Shown one piece after another: positions 30,379 through 30,671 of a DNA stretch of 30,671 nucleotides (positions are counted from its first letter, which is position 1; every line of letters begins with the position of its first letter). This stretch comes from Desulfatitalea sp. UBA4791 (lineage in GTDB: Bacteria; Desulfobacterota; Desulfobacteria; Desulfobacterales; Desulfosarcinaceae). The notes beneath the pieces were generated by a model. The model was not told the origin of the DNA, did not search any database, and was given only the letters and a program-made list of their open reading frames with translations. The stretch is taken from contig DHGT01000141.1 in assembly GCA_002402905.1 (NCBI GenBank), forward strand, positions 1 to 30,671. Direction: 5' to 3'. The position numbers were made by a program, and so were the translations under genes.

Positions 30379-30671
30379 ATGTCACCCCTCCGGTTGTTTT
30401 GTATTTGTTTTTGGATTGTGTTTCATTTGCCAATAAGATGCGGCGGCGTGGTGATTATGCAATGCGGACCGATTGGATGGGCATTGGTAGGATAAAACCA
30501 CCCATTTGTATTTAACGACTCCCTCATCTTTCCCTGTAGCCGGAATTAAATCGTATTTACTCGTCCTTGGCATCGCTCACAAGATCACGATCTGATTGTT
30601 GTCACCATCACGATTGACCCTTCTAAATCCCCATCCCCCAATTGTTATAAGAAATGAATACCACCAGTGAA
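30379..30671. other. Upstream region of small gene copy D and window end
   Basis: Contains the conserved box at 30457-30472 and otherwise no gene that can be supported. A 63-codon frame on the minus strand (30382-30573) ends inside the ribosome site of the small gene but is not conserved upstream of copy A. Confidence 0.45.

Larger units (their letters stand above)
30130..30490 (-). repeat. Small-gene repeat unit, copy D (intact 44-codon gene)
   Basis: Read on the minus strand: the conserved box ATGCAATGCGGACCGA (30457-30472 on the plus strand), a ribosome site, the intact 44-codon gene, the conserved arm (30216-30226) and a terminator hairpin GGCAGAGCCTC-AATC-GAGGCCCTGCC (30139-30164) with A/T runs on both sides. 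The second small gene of copy A is missing. This copy has no HU-like gene beside it, showing that the unit is not tied to that segment. Confidence 0.75.

Noticed and set aside
30382..30573. 63-codon minus-strand frame directly before small gene copy D
   Set aside because: It ends in the ribosome site of the small gene, which looked like coupling. However, the matching region before copy A has a different length and stops in frame, so it is probably leader sequence.

Overview
The window looks like a chromosomal accessory region of a moderately GC-rich Gram-negative bacterium. A sulfate-reducer-type deltaproteobacterium (Desulfobacterota, for example a Desulfosarcina/Desulfobacter relative) fits best. 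The reasons are a probable selenocysteine-containing DsbA-family gene, a Rnk-like/CBS/sigma54 regulator neighbourhood, DUF302 and DUF3047 secreted proteins, and IHF/HU-like paralogs. This placement is inference from gene content; no rRNA or other marker is present.

Layout. 1-1183: end of a class III nucleotide cyclase, then a flavin reductase-like protein. 1510-4369 (minus): a peroxide-defence pair, a PerR-type Fur regulator and catalase-peroxidase KatG, with Fur/Per-box-like sites before both. 4481-5134: a mosaic patch in which a repeated small-gene unit (copy A, two tiny ORFs plus a terminator) lies between a winged-helix-like scrap and the tail of a second flavin reductase. 5157-6311 (minus): an SRPBCC protein and a DsbA/FrnE-like oxidoreductase whose active site reads UGA-Pro-Trp-Cys, with a SECIS-like hairpin just downstream. 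6403-7222: zinc-ribbon protein and SixA-like phosphatase. 7329-13524: a compact plus-strand run of YiiX-like hydrolase, TVP38 membrane protein, mercuric reductase/LPD-like flavoprotein, DUF3047, DUF302, and a NitT/TauT-type ABC permease and ATPase without a visible binding protein.

13541-14839 and 22232-23508 are two diverged copies of one segment: TetR regulator, operator, promoter, HU/IHF-like gene and a hairpin repeat. The right copy still adjoins its DevBCA/MacAB-like efflux operon (19184-22246). The left copy keeps only the first 14 codons of the adaptor gene. Between them (14855-19128) is a graveyard of joined fragments: a RecG/AlbA-like ATP-binding pseudogene, an interrupted Tat-exported LamG protein, a secreted protein fused to a type III restriction-subunit-like tail, a 3' tRNA-Leu fragment typical of an integration site, and an orphan PAS protein.

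23766-29852: FemAB-like acyltransferase, YitT membrane protein, Rnk-like regulator, CBS-pair protein, and a sigma54-type response regulator with its histidine kinase. 30130-30490 holds repeat copy D with a second intact 44-residue small gene.

The most unusual content is the small-gene repeat family (copies A-D). It combines a 44-residue acidic Cys/His protein, whose two intact copies differ mainly at synonymous positions, with a 3' region that can form either a strong terminator or a competing hairpin. The candidate selenoprotein is the second highlight.
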